From NCBI RefSeq assembly GCF_029203305.1, contig NC_089462.1:1922001-1986000 (forward strand): 64,000 nucleotides of DNA, written 5' to 3'. A model generated the notes under the pieces. That model did no database searches and was not told the origin of the DNA. It saw only the letters and a program-made list of their open reading frames with translations. Position 1 is the first letter of the stretch, and each line of letters begins with the position of its first letter. The stretch comes from Yamadazyma tenuis (taxonomy: Eukaryota > Ascomycota > Pichiomycetes > Serinales > Debaryomycetaceae). Both the position numbers and the translations under genes were made by a program. Shown here piece after piece: positions 36,944 through 46,337 of the stretch.

Positions 36944-39247
36944 TTAGTATTGTTCGCGGAAGTGCTTGGCGGCGTCCACCATGTTGGTTAAAGAAGCCTT
37001 AACTTCAGTCCAACCTCTAGTCTTCAAACCACAATCTGGGTTAACCCAAAACTTGTTGGCAGGGTAAACCTTCAAGATTTCACTGATTCTCTTGACGAAT
37101 TCATCCTTGGATGGAATTCTTGGAGAGTGAATGTCAAACAATCCCAAACCAATGTGGTTAGGATAGTTGGAGAATTCTTGGATGTAGTTTGGATCATCCT
37201 TCTTGGAGAATTCAATAGAAACAACATCAGCATCCAAAGCCTTGATATGGTTTGGATCCAAGTCTGAGTAACAGAAATGGGAGTGGATTTGGGTACTGTC
37301 ATCGACACCAGAGGTAGAAACTCTAAAAGATTGAGCAGCCCAGTCCAAGTAGTCGGATCTTTCCTTACCGGCTCTCAATGGCAAACCTTCTCTCAAGGCT
37401 GGTTCATCGACTTGAATGACGGTGATACCGGCTTGTTCCAAATCAACCACTTCTTCTCTCAAGGCCAAGGACAATTGCAAGGCTTGGAGTTTTTGAGAAA
37501 TGTCATCTCTTGGGAAAGACCATCTCAAACAGGTGACTGGTCCAGTCAACATACCCTTCATTGGTTTGCTGGTCAAGGATTGAGCGTAAACCGATTCCTT
37601 AACCGACATTGCAACGGTTCTGGAAACATCACCAACCACAATTGGAGGTCTGACGTATCTGGAACCGTAAGATTGAACCCAACCGTTTTGGGTGAATTCA
37701 AAACCGTCCAATTTTTCACCAAAGTATTGAACCATATCGTTTCTTTCTGGTTCACCGTGGACCAACACATCCAAACCAATGTCTTCCTGGAACTTAACAA
37801 CCTCAGCAATTTCCTTCTTGATGAACTCGTCGTATTGTTCAGCAGTGATTTCACCCTTGTTGAACTTGTTTCTGTTCACTCTAATATCCTTGGTTTGAGG
37901 GAAAGAACCAATGGTGGTGGTTGGGAACAATGGCAAGTTGTACTTGGCTTGTTGGACAGTTAATCTCTGTTCGAATGGAGACTTTCTGGTGGCCATGGAT
38001 TCGTCAATTTCAGCCAACTTGGATTGAACCTTAGGGTTGGTGGTGATAGAGGATTCCTTTCTGGACTTGATGGAGGCGGCATTGGCTTCCAATTCCTTGG
38101 TCACATCGTCACCCTTGGCACTCTTGGTCAACACAACGACTTCATCCAACTTTTGGGTAGCAAAAGAGAACCAGTCCTTGATAGTAGGGTTCAACTTGGA
38201 TTCAGACTTTAAGTCGACAGGAGTGTGCAACAAGGAAGAGGAGGTCGCAACCAACACTCTGTCGGCACCAACCTTGGCAATGGCCTTGGAAATGATTTCG
38301 GAAGACTTGGCAAAGTCGTTCTTCCAGATGTTTCTACCATCAACCACACCAACAGAGAAGATTTGCTTGTCGTTCAAGATAGAAGCAACTTCTTCAAATT
38401 GTTCTGGAACTCTGGCAAAGTCAAAGTGGAAACCAGCAACTGGCAAAGACTTGATGGCAGACAAGTTTGGTCTGACATCACCAAAGTAAGAAGCCAAGAT
38501 GATTTCTGGAGAAGAAGCATCGACCAAGGCTTCGTAGGTGGCTTGGAACTTGGCCTGAACAGATTCTGGCAAGTCCAACACCAAGATTGGTTCGTCGATT
38601 TGGACGGACTTAGCACCAGCTTCCTTCAACTTGGCCAATAAGGTCTTGTAGACTGGCACCAACTTTTCCAACAAGGACAAAGGTTCCAAGTCCAAAGAGT
38701 CCTTGTCAGCCTTACCCAAGTACAAGTAAGAAATAGGACCAACAATGACAGGTCTGGTTTCAATACCCAATTCCTTGGCTTCCAAGTATTCGGCAACTGG
38801 CTTTAAACCAGCAGATTCGTTCAACTTGAAGTCGGTGGAGTTGGATAAGGTTGGTCTGACATAATGGTAGTTGGAGTCAAACCACTTGACCATTTCCAAG
38901 GCGGTGACATCGACAGCAGCAGTGGTGTCAGTGGCCTTTCTTTGCAAACCTCTACCCATGGCGAACAAAATGTCAATTGGGGCCAAGTCAAACTTGAGGT
39001 ATCTGTCGGGGATGACGTTGAACAACAAGGACAAGTCCAAGACCTGGTCGTAGAAGGAGAAGTCGTTGGAAGCAATGACATCCACACCGGCTTGCTTTTG
39101 CAATTCCCAGTTGTGCTTTCTCAATTCTTTACCCTTGGCCAATAAAGCGTCGACAGTAACCTTACCACTCCAGTAAGATTCGGTGATTTTCTTTAATTCT
39201 CTTTGGCCACCAATACGGGGGAAACCTAAGACAGATGATTGAACCAT
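36944..39247 (-). CDS. MET6: Cobalamin-independent methionine synthase
   Basis: Transfers a methyl group from methyltetrahydrofolate (polyglutamate) to homocysteine to form methionine. MetE family, 767 aa, with the tandem barrel structure. Visible features: VQSSVLGFPRIGGQRELKK at the start, the linker FPTTTIGSFPQTKDIR, the homocysteine/zinc site with SHFCYSD (His, Cys) and VNPDCGLKTRGW (Cys), and VDEPALREGLPLR. Codon bias is very strong, indicating an abundant protein. A TCACGTG element stands in its promoter. Confidence 0.98.
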   Translation of the reverse strand: MVQSSVLGFPRIGGQRELKKITESYWSGKVTVDALLAKGKELRKHNWELQKQAGVDVIASNDFSFYDQVLDLSLLFNVIPDRYLKFDLAPIDILFAMGRGLQRKATDTTAAVDVTALEMVKWFDSNYHYVRPTLSNSTDFKLNESAGLKPVAEYLEAKELGIETRPVIVGPISYLYLGKADKDSLDLEPLSLLEKLVPVYKTLLAKLKEAGAKSVQIDEPILVLDLPESVQAKFQATYEALVDASSPEIILASYFGDVRPNLSAIKSLPVAGFHFDFARVPEQFEEVASILNDKQIFSVGVVDGRNIWKNDFAKSSEIISKAIAKVGADRVLVATSSSLLHTPVDLKSESKLNPTIKDWFSFATQKLDEVVVLTKSAKGDDVTKELEANAASIKSRKESSITTNPKVQSKLAEIDESMATRKSPFEQRLTVQQAKYNLPLFPTTTIGSFPQTKDIRVNRNKFNKGEITAEQYDEFIKKEIAEVVKFQEDIGLDVLVHGEPERNDMVQYFGEKLDGFEFTQNGWVQSYGSRYVRPPIVVGDVSRTVAMSVKESVYAQSLTSKPMKGMLTGPVTCLRWSFPRDDISQKLQALQLSLALREEVVDLEQAGITVIQVDEPALREGLPLRAGKERSDYLDWAAQSFRVSTSGVDDSTQIHSHFCYSDLDPNHIKALDADVVSIEFSKKDDPNYIQEFSNYPNHIGLGLFDIHSPRIPSKDEFVKRISEILKVYPANKFWVNPDCGLKTRGWTEVKASLTNMVDAAKHFREQY

Positions 39248-39622
39248 AGTGTTGATAATTTTCCAATTAATTGATAAATTCTTCCTTAAAAAAAGTGAAA
39301 AATCGGTGGTGAAAAATTTGTGAAAAATTGATTTGGCGAGTTTGACTCGTTTATATATTGGGCGAAATTTTTCATTGACGTCGACACAATATCACGTGCG
39401 CGGCCCCGTTGGGCACGGTGCGACACTAGGGCCATCGTACCCCTGGGTGGTGCGACTAGCGGCGGTGGTGCGAGGGGGACGCCACGCCCTGTACATGGGG
39501 CGATGGTCGTGTCCCCGGTACCGGGATGGCCCCTATACGACTACTGCGTAAACGACTCGGTGAGCATCACTAAACACTATTGCATGTATTGAAATGAACT
39601 AAATGTACAATAAGCTACTCTT
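39248..39622. promoter_or_regulatory. MET6: MET6 promoter with Cbf1 site and GC-rich block
   Basis: TCACGTG at 39392-39398 matches the Cbf1/Met4 element of sulfur-amino-acid genes, about 145 bp upstream of MET6. TGACTC (39343-39348) is a Gcn4 half-site and TTTATATATT (about 39350) a TATA. A GC-rich block occupies 39391-39540. GSF2 ends at 39623 on the same strand. Confidence 0.7.
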
Positions 39623-40744
39623 CTACGTCTCCTTAACCTCCACCGATTTTCTCAACTCCACAATCTCCTCAATCACACTGTCTCTTTTGCACAACCCGTA
39701 TCTTCTAAACTGCTTGACGGCCTCGTTAATATCCACCTCTGGCTCGCCAATGTGTTTTTCAAACAAATTCGACAACTTGGCCAAATACGCATAGTTCAAG
39801 GTGAACTTGATATCGTCCTTATTTAACAAGTCCTTCAAAGTCGATTTTTTGTCCAATGGGGTGTTGTAACCTTCACCATCTTTTAATTGCACTCCCAACA
39901 CTCTCAAGCGAGTGAAAAGTCCATCTTGTTGAGCCTCCACAATCGATTTGTACTGCTTGATTCTGAAATTTCTGTAGTACTCCCGGTACTCTTCAATGGT
40001 GGATCTCTTGGACCCGGTCCAACCCAAGTGCAACAACTCATCTCTAGTAACGTCCTTTTTGATGCCCTTTGTGCCGGGGATCTTAAAGAGTTTGATAGGG
40101 TTGAAAATCCCAAGGTTCACCAACAAGTAAATGATACTGACCTTGATAAGATGCATACAGAAAAACACCATCTGTGGGGCGATTCCAGTCTCATCATACA
40201 AGTCCTCAATGAACACTTTTCCAAGGTCAGGTTTTCCCAACTTGGTTAACACCCAGCATACAAATTTCGACATCTGATTGGTTAAGCAAATCCCTGGGGT
40301 AGGGGACACAAAGTCCGGCAAGTCGGTGTAGAGCCACACCAACAATCCCGTCACAAACGCGTAGTAGCCAAAGGTGTTACGTTCCCATACGGGGACAATC
40401 AACTGACCAGGCCAGATCTTGTCACCGATTTTATCTGACAAGTCAATGGTCTGGAGATACTTTTCGCTGGTGGCGTCGTGGTCAAAGAGAATGGCACCGT
40501 CATCGGTAAGGTATCCAGGAGCGGTGCTGATCTTGAACCCGGCGGGTTTTTGGGAGTAAAAAATCGAAGGTCTCAAACTGATAGGCAAGGTGGAAAAGAT
40601 CCGGAAGAGATCGTTGAATTGAGTGTTGACACTGACTTGAAAGCAATAGTCCTTTTCGGCGTCATCATTGAAGCGGATGTAGCACTCCAAGAACCCTTCT
40701 TCGGCCTCTTGGGCCGCGTCCACGATGTTTTTCTCGTCAGACAT
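39623..40744 (-). CDS. GSF2: ER membrane protein GSF2
   Basis: ER protein that in S. cerevisiae helps hexose transporters such as Hxt1 leave the ER and was found in glucose-repression screens. Recognised from YIRFNDDAEKDYCFQVSV, LRPSIFYSQKPAGFKISTAPGYLTDDGAILFD, LYTDLPDFVSPTPGICLTNQM and LGWTGSKRSTIEEYREYYR. It has two predicted membrane segments (about residues 125-140 and 200-215). Length 373 aa is slightly shorter than the S. cerevisiae protein. A long, partly GC-rich intergenic region follows its start. Confidence 0.9.
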   Translation of the reverse strand: MSDEKNIVDAAQEAEEGFLECYIRFNDDAEKDYCFQVSVNTQFNDLFRIFSTLPISLRPSIFYSQKPAGFKISTAPGYLTDDGAILFDHDATSEKYLQTIDLSDKIGDKIWPGQLIVPVWERNTFGYYAFVTGLLVWLYTDLPDFVSPTPGICLTNQMSKFVCWVLTKLGKPDLGKVFIEDLYDETGIAPQMVFFCMHLIKVSIIYLLVNLGIFNPIKLFKIPGTKGIKKDVTRDELLHLGWTGSKRSTIEEYREYYRNFRIKQYKSIVEAQQDGLFTRLRVLGVQLKDGEGYNTPLDKKSTLKDLLNKDDIKFTLNYAYLAKLSNLFEKHIGEPEVDINEAVKQFRRYGLCKRDSVIEEIVELRKSVEVKET

Positions 40745-41193
40745 ACTTAGTTAAGGAGTTCAAGAGGAAAAAAGCTGGCAGACAAAAAATGGAGATTTTG
40801 CGAACGGCGAATTTGGGTGAAAATTTTCTGGCTGGAAGGTGCAGAGGCGAATTTGGGGAGAGTGAGTTTTAGGCGTGGGATGGTGGTGTTTGGTGAGAGA
40901 AGAGGGTTGGGATGGAGCGATATGGGGTGGCAAGAGGTAGCGGTGGCGGGTTTCTGGGGGCCTATTATTGGTGGTAAGTGGTTAGTCTGGTGATGGCGCC
41001 GGAATTAAACGTTCCCCAGATCTGAGGGGGCGCGCTGGGCGTTGGGCTACCCCGCCATGGCCTGTACTGAGCGTCCCCACCGGAGGCCGCGGGAGATGGG
41101 CCGCGTCACCGGTGGACCAGTGACGACCGGAGTAAGCACTCACACACAGTCAAGGTTACGCCAACAGAGTTTGCTTCAAGGATAGGATACACC

Positions 41194-41230
41194 ACTGAGT
41201 CTTTAAGGTATACCAACTGAGTCTTTAAGG
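41194..41230. repeat. 22-bp tandem duplication
   Basis: ACTGAGTCTTTAAGG occurs at 41194-41208 and 41216-41230 with 22-bp periodicity. Confidence 0.85.
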
Positions 41231-41473
41231 ATATACTGGACATTTTTCAAATATCCTTTTCTATAGCTGGTGTGTCTCTGGATGCTGCAAAGGCGTGCGC
41301 GTCATTTTGCAGCTTTTTGGGTGCAAATTGGTAATGTCAATACCATTATATCTATAAGATATCCAGCAGATGAACTTGGTTGTTTTGGTTGTTTCTATGT
41401 ACTTATGAGGTTGATCTGTGTCTGGTTAACTGAAGGTGGGACTAGTTTGATGATAATACCTTTGTGGAGGAAA

Positions 41474-41513
41474 GAAGGACTTGCCCGTTTGTTGAGGGAA
41501 GAAGGACTTGCCC
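41474..41513. repeat. 27-bp direct duplication
   Basis: GAAGGACTTGCCC at 41474-41486 and 41501-41513, 27 bp apart, with partly matching flanks. Confidence 0.8.
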
Positions 41514-41527
41514 TTTTGTCATCAGCG

Positions 41528-41596
41528 GATTGATACTTTGGCTCATTGCAGATTGATACTTTGTCTTACTGCAGACTGGATACTCCTTGAATTTGT
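41528..41596. repeat. 23-bp imperfect tandem repeat, three units
   Basis: Units at 41528-41550, 41551-41573 and 41574-41596. The first two start GATTGATACTTTG and end in GCA. The third is diverged (GACTGGATACTCC). Confidence 0.75.
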
Positions 41597-42916
41597 GAAA
41601 ATTCCTTCGGCCGGTTCAGTGTACTTTGATCAGTTACTTCTGACCAACCACCAGTACAACGAGGACTTATTGACCCACACACCCAAATAAGCAACAGATC
41701 ATTGATCAATAACGCATCAATAATAAAGTTACTTGTTTAAGCCTTCATTAGAGTTTGCGACATACCTTCACCTTACAAGCCACGAAAAAGACAGTTTAAA
41801 CCGATCCAGTACTAATATCTACTGTTTCTCACTAGCAGCCTTTGCTCAGTACAGATATCGAACTCCAGCGGTAGCTTATACACAAATTGCAGCTTCGAGA
41901 GTTGGTTATAGCCTACGATTAGAGATTAAATAGGTTCAAATAACGAGACCCTACAACCCGTAACACTTTGGAACCATATACTACTAATTTCAAGGGTGTG
42001 ACAGGTGTGAGCTTCGGTGGGTGTATGGGTCAGAATTTATTCGTTTGTGCAAGTGCTTTGACCACAGACAAACTACAGTGCCTTCCTTGATAAAATGAAC
42101 AACCCTGGCAAACAGAATTATTTGGCCTGAAACACCGCTGTGAGCAGCGATTCAGATTGGCGCAAGTCCAACCTGGTAGCTTTCGATTAGAACATCACAA
42201 TGTATTTGTCCATACGCGTCGGCCCATAAGTTCAGGCCTATAAATAGAAAACAGGAAGTTTACACCGTGTCGTCTCACCAGACGCGAACCAGAGTGGCTG
42301 GGGGATTTCACATCTTCCGAGGCGCCAGACGGTAATTTGGTCGAGGCGCCCAAAGTGTAAAAGCATATTCGCTTAATTAGAACCAGTAAGCGGTTTAGTG
42401 AGCAGAACGCTAAATCGTGTTGTAAAGGCGCACAATTATACGGTAGGCGGGTGTGGTAGGGCCTGCATAGGAGCCCCATTGGTTCTAACCTGTAAATATC
42501 CCAAACCCTCGATCCTAACCAAAATAAATAATTTTTGCGTGGGCTGTGCGACTACACTACCGGCCTCGAAAAGCTGCCTCTCCTATTCTGGGCACTTGCC
42601 ACTTCAGCACCCGAGGTAAAATTTGACATTGTAGCACAGCCCACCACGGACAACTTCCAAGAAACACCGACATGGTTACAAGTGCATGTTAGCCCCGGTA
42701 ATTCGGGATTCTATCCTTACTTCCGTAACCTGCTAACCGTGCCTCTTTCATACAATCGCCGAAAAGGAGCACTTTATTATTGTATTTTTTTCGGATCGTG
42801 CGTCTTGTTTTCATAAACACTCGTTTCAGATAAAAAAACCCAAAAACCCGTCAAAAAAATTCGCTCATATATTTACTCAGTGATTTGCTTCCTTCGTTTT
42901 TCAAGACTCGTTCATT

Positions 42917-44563
42917 ATGTTGTTCCAATCATTAGCTAAAGTCTGTGCCTTGGCGTGGATGTCCTCCATCGCCATGGCCGACGACTTACCTGCCATCGAA
43001 ATTGTCGGTAACAAGTTCTTCTACTCCAACAACGGAAGTCAATTTTTGATGAAGGGTGTTGCCTACCAACAAGACACCTCCAACTCCTCATCTTCTGACA
43101 GCTCCGACTTTGTGGATCCTTTGGCCGATGGGTCCAGTTGTAAGAGAGATATTCCTTACTTGCAAGAGTTGCAAACAAATGTCATTAGAGTTTACGCTTT
43201 GGACGTCACTCAGGATCACTCCGAGTGTATGGAATTGTTACAAGAAGCTGGGATTTATGTGATTGCAGACTTGTCGATACCCGATGAGTCCATCAACAGA
43301 GCCGATCCCGAATGGACCGTCGACTTGTTCAACAGATATACCGGGGTGGTGGACTTATTCCACAACTACACCAACGTATTGGGATTCTTTGCTGGTAATG
43401 AGGTCACTAACGAGGTGTCCAACACCGACGCTTCGGCCTTTGTCAAGGCTGCTGTTAGAGACACCAAGGCCTACATCAAGGCCCAAGGTTACAGACTGAT
43501 TCCTGTGGGTTACTCTGCCAATGATGATACTGACATCAGAATCGACTTGGCCAAGTACTTTGCTTGTGGTGACGACGACGTAAGAGCAGACTTTTTTGGT
43601 ATGAACATGTACGAATGGTGTGGTCTGTCGACCTTTGAGGAATCTGGATACGAAAAGATTACCAAGGCTTACAAGAACTTGGGTATTCCTATTTTCTTCT
43701 CCGAATATGGTTGCAACCGGGTGAGTCCTAGAAAGTTCCAGGAAGTTGGTACCATCTACTCCGACGAAATGACCGATGTGTGGTCCGGTGGTATTGTGTA
43801 TATGTACTTCCAGGAATCTAATGACTACGGTTTGGTATCCATTGACGGAGATGATGTGTCTACCTTGGTTGACTTTAACAACTTGAAGTCGCAATTGCAA
43901 AGCATTTCTCCATCTTACGCTCAATCCTCCGATGTCTCCAGCACCACCGTCACTTCTTGTCCAACTGAAGGTGACGACTGGGAAGCTGCCACTGTGTTGC
44001 CCCCAACTCCAGATGACCAGATCTGTAACTGTATGGCCAAGTCCTTGGAATGTGTGGTTGACTCAGGTGTCGACTCCGACCACTATGACGACTTGTTCTC
44101 TGAGGTTTGTGGATACATTGACTGTTCTGGTATCAACGCCAATGGTACTAGCGGAGACTACGGTGCTTACTCAGGATGTTCCTCCAAGGACAGATTGAAC
44201 TTTGTTCTTAACTTGTACTACCAAGACCAAGACAAGTCTTCTGATGCCTGTGACTTTGATGGTAAAGCTACCATCACCAGTTCAAAAGACACTGCTTCCA
44301 CTTGTTCCGCCATCTTGAAGTCTGCTGGTTCTTCTGGTTTGGGAACTGTCAGCGGTTCCGTCAGAGCTACCTCTCACAACATCACCGCTTCTTCCTCCAG
44401 CACTTCTGGTGCCTCTGGCTCTGATGATGATGATGAAAGCGACAGCAGCTCCAGCTCCAGCTCCAGCTCCAGCTCCAGCTCCGGTGCTCCTCAAATCAAC
44501 GCCTTCCCAGTCTTGTTGGTTTCTGTGTGCTTGATGTTCGGTGCTGGTGTTTTATTGGCTTAG
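42917..44563 (+). CDS. GPI-anchored beta-1,3-glucanosyltransferase (GH72, PHR/GAS family)
   Basis: Cell-surface transglycosidase that elongates and crosslinks beta-1,3-glucan. It has a signal peptide (residues 1-21), then a GH72 domain with catalytic Glu 162 in GNEVTNE and Glu 263 in SEYGCN. A Cys-rich CBM43/X8 domain spans about 360-470 ([47 protein letters not shown]). A poly-Ser stretch and a C-terminal hydrophobic tail for GPI attachment complete it. The CBM43 domain groups it with GAS1/GAS2 and PHR1/PHR2. In Candida the PHR1/PHR2 pair is pH-regulated; which one this is cannot be told. Confidence 0.95.
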   Translation: MLFQSLAKVCALAWMSSIAMADDLPAIEIVGNKFFYSNNGSQFLMKGVAYQQDTSNSSSSDSSDFVDPLADGSSCKRDIPYLQELQTNVIRVYALDVTQDHSECMELLQEAGIYVIADLSIPDESINRADPEWTVDLFNRYTGVVDLFHNYTNVLGFFAGNEVTNEVSNTDASAFVKAAVRDTKAYIKAQGYRLIPVGYSANDDTDIRIDLAKYFACGDDDVRADFFGMNMYEWCGLSTFEESGYEKITKAYKNLGIPIFFSEYGCNRVSPRKFQEVGTIYSDEMTDVWSGGIVYMYFQESNDYGLVSIDGDDVSTLVDFNNLKSQLQSISPSYAQSSDVSSTTVTSCPTEGDDWEAATVLPPTPDDQICNCMAKSLECVVDSGVDSDHYDDLFSEVCGYIDCSGINANGTSGDYGAYSGCSSKDRLNFVLNLYYQDQDKSSDACDFDGKATITSSKDTASTCSAILKSAGSSGLGTVSGSVRATSHNITASSSSTSGASGSDDDDESDSSSSSSSSSSSSSGAPQINAFPVLLVSVCLMFGAGVLLA

Positions 44564-44680
44564 GTTTGTATAGTGATTCCTGATTTGCAATAAACAAGTC
44601 TACTTTTTTTTTGGCTGCAAATTGCACTTGAGCATTCGCACCGCTTTTGATAGCAGTTGTGAGCCTGAAGCTTTAGACAC

Positions 44681-44749
44681 GAGTCCTCTTGTTCTTAACC
44701 GTGGAGTCCTTTTGTTCTTAACCGTGAAGTCCTTTTGTTCTTAACCATG
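44681..44749. repeat. 23-bp tandem repeat, three exact-length units
   Basis: Units 44681-44703, 44704-44726 and 44727-44749, each based on GAGTCCTTTTGTTCTTAACC plus GTG, with one to three substitutions. They lie between the convergent 3' ends of the PHR/GAS gene and BFA1. Confidence 0.92.
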
Positions 44750-44762
44750 GTATCGTCGTATA

Positions 44763-46271
44763 TTACTCATTATCCATAACTAGTTTGCGAATGTCCCAGT
44801 AATAGTCGGGATTGAACTCGGCGTCCAAGTCATATATATCGTGCTTATTGAACCAGTATTCGGTTCGCCTAGCCAACTTTGTCTCTTCTTTTAAGAACCG
44901 ATCAATGAGCTTCTTTGACACAATGAAGACGTTGTCAGATTCCTCAACGTTGGTAGATAATGTTCGGGCCGTGAAGTTGCTGACCCCACGGCCCTTGTTG
45001 TCGGGTTCGTTAAGTTCGTTGAGGCCCTTAAATACATCTTCTTCAGGTGCTTTTGACACCCACTTCAAGTTTATCGGATCAAACACCATATTGGAAGAGT
45101 TGGGGCCCTTGGCGTTGTTATACTCGTTGGACTTGATCAACGAAGGCTTTTTGGTGGTGAAGCTATTGAATTTCATTAACTCAATCTCGTTACCTTCCCA
45201 GTTTTTCAGCTCGTTGTTGAACTTCATTTTGGAGTTCTCCACATTGGGAACATCTTCTCCGAGATAACGCACCAAACCTATCTTCTTGCCCTTGCTTCTT
45301 CTCGCCGGCATCGACATGGACTTCTTGAGATTCAAGATCTTTTCGTTTGTGCGCTTATGCTGTTTGTCAATCTCCTGGTACTGCTGAAGCAACTGTTGTT
45401 TGGTCAAGCGGAAGTTCTCATTCTCCTCGATCATCTCGTTGAGCTTACGCTGGTTGTAGAAGGATGGAATCCGGCCAAGTTTGCTCATGAGCTTATTGTT
45501 GTACTTAGGATGTGAGTCTATTCCACGGGTCCTGTCATGGGCTAAGTTGTAGCTCGATTGAAACTTCCTCATGCCCAAAGACGACTGGGTTTTGAGACTG
45601 GGCATCGATTTCTTGAAGCTGAGCTTGTGGATGTTTTCGAACCCTTCCTCGAAATCCTCGAAATCGTCTCGTGTGTATTCGTAGTTGATTGTTTTATCAT
45701 TTTCAATCAAGTCGATGTCGAGGTTCTTCAATTTCAACGTGGTGAGGTCTTCCCCTCGGTACTTCCGTATTAATTCCTTCTCTTCCTTCTCAGCGTCGTG
45801 GAGCAACTTGGCCTTCTTACTGTTTAGCACATCGTAAAGCTTTGACGAGTCGGGTTCTTCTTTGCCGAAGACGTCCTCGATATCCTCAAACTCTTCGTCA
45901 TTGAAACCAGACGTCACCTCGGTATCTTCACTGTATTCACTAAGCGACTTTCTTCTGGGAGAGCTGCTAAGAGTTCCTGGACTAAGCTTTATATCTGCTT
46001 CTGAAGGAGGATTTAACTTGAAATTCAAGTCTCCACCAGCGTTCTCAAAGTCTTCTGCGTAGTCTCGAACGTCCTTCTTGGCCATCGGCTGAAAGTCCAG
46101 TAGTTTGAGGGTCTTGAACTCGTCATCGAGATCGATCTCCTGCTCACCAAATATCTCGTCCTCTTGGAACTTGCTTAGTATTCGTGATTTGCTCTTGGAA
46201 ATACCTCGGTGTGGTGACATGTTAGGGGGCGGACTCAAGCCCGACTTCATGCGAATGGTACGTTTATTCAT
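44763..46271 (-). CDS. BFA1: Mitotic-exit checkpoint protein BFA1 (Byr4-like)
   Basis: Partner of Bub2 in the GTPase-activating complex for Tem1, which holds back the mitotic exit network until the spindle is correctly positioned. The acidic N-terminus and the conserved C-terminal region support this: LKNWEGNEIELMKFNSF, MVFDPINLKWVSKAPEEDVF and RFLKEETKLARRTEYWFNKHD resemble the Byr4/Bfa1 core. RTRGIDSHPKYNNKLMSKLGRIPSFYN is another conserved block. Length 502 aa. Its start is 66 bp from the stop of the upstream FKS gene on the same strand. Confidence 0.87.
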   Translation of the reverse strand: MNKRTIRMKSGLSPPPNMSPHRGISKSKSRILSKFQEDEIFGEQEIDLDDEFKTLKLLDFQPMAKKDVRDYAEDFENAGGDLNFKLNPPSEADIKLSPGTLSSSPRRKSLSEYSEDTEVTSGFNDEEFEDIEDVFGKEEPDSSKLYDVLNSKKAKLLHDAEKEEKELIRKYRGEDLTTLKLKNLDIDLIENDKTINYEYTRDDFEDFEEGFENIHKLSFKKSMPSLKTQSSLGMRKFQSSYNLAHDRTRGIDSHPKYNNKLMSKLGRIPSFYNQRKLNEMIEENENFRLTKQQLLQQYQEIDKQHKRTNEKILNLKKSMSMPARRSKGKKIGLVRYLGEDVPNVENSKMKFNNELKNWEGNEIELMKFNSFTTKKPSLIKSNEYNNAKGPNSSNMVFDPINLKWVSKAPEEDVFKGLNELNEPDNKGRGVSNFTARTLSTNVEESDNVFIVSKKLIDRFLKEETKLARRTEYWFNKHDIYDLDAEFNPDYYWDIRKLVMDNE

Positions 46272-46337
46272 ACGGGGTATCAGATCACAATGCTATTTTT
46301 TTGTTTACGTTTTCTGGAGCGCGAAAAATAATGGCTG

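Larger units (their letters stand above)
40745..42916. promoter_or_regulatory. 2.2-kb intergenic region upstream of the PHR/GAS gene
   Basis: The longest non-coding stretch in the window. It holds a GC-rich block (about 41005-41125), a cluster of short tandem repeats (41190-41596) and AT-rich sequence. A TATA-like CATATATTTA (about 42867) lies 45-50 bp before the PHR/GAS start. ORFs within it are short and lack codon bias. I see no tRNA, LTR or transposon remnant. GCCAAG (Rim101-type) sites were looked for and not seen. Confidence 0.55.

Noticed and set aside
37277..38641. Long open frames on the plus strand across MET6
   Set aside because: MET6 is unambiguous on the minus strand; the opposing frames arise from its codon bias.
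41194..41596. Direct repeats considered as a CRISPR-like array
   Set aside because: Repeats are adjacent or of differing units without uniform spacers, in a eukaryotic genome.
40745..42916. Possible degraded LTR retrotransposon or Ty fragment in the 2.2-kb gap
   Set aside because: No TG...CA-bounded long repeats, primer-binding site or reverse-transcriptase/integrase remnants seen; only short tandem repeats.
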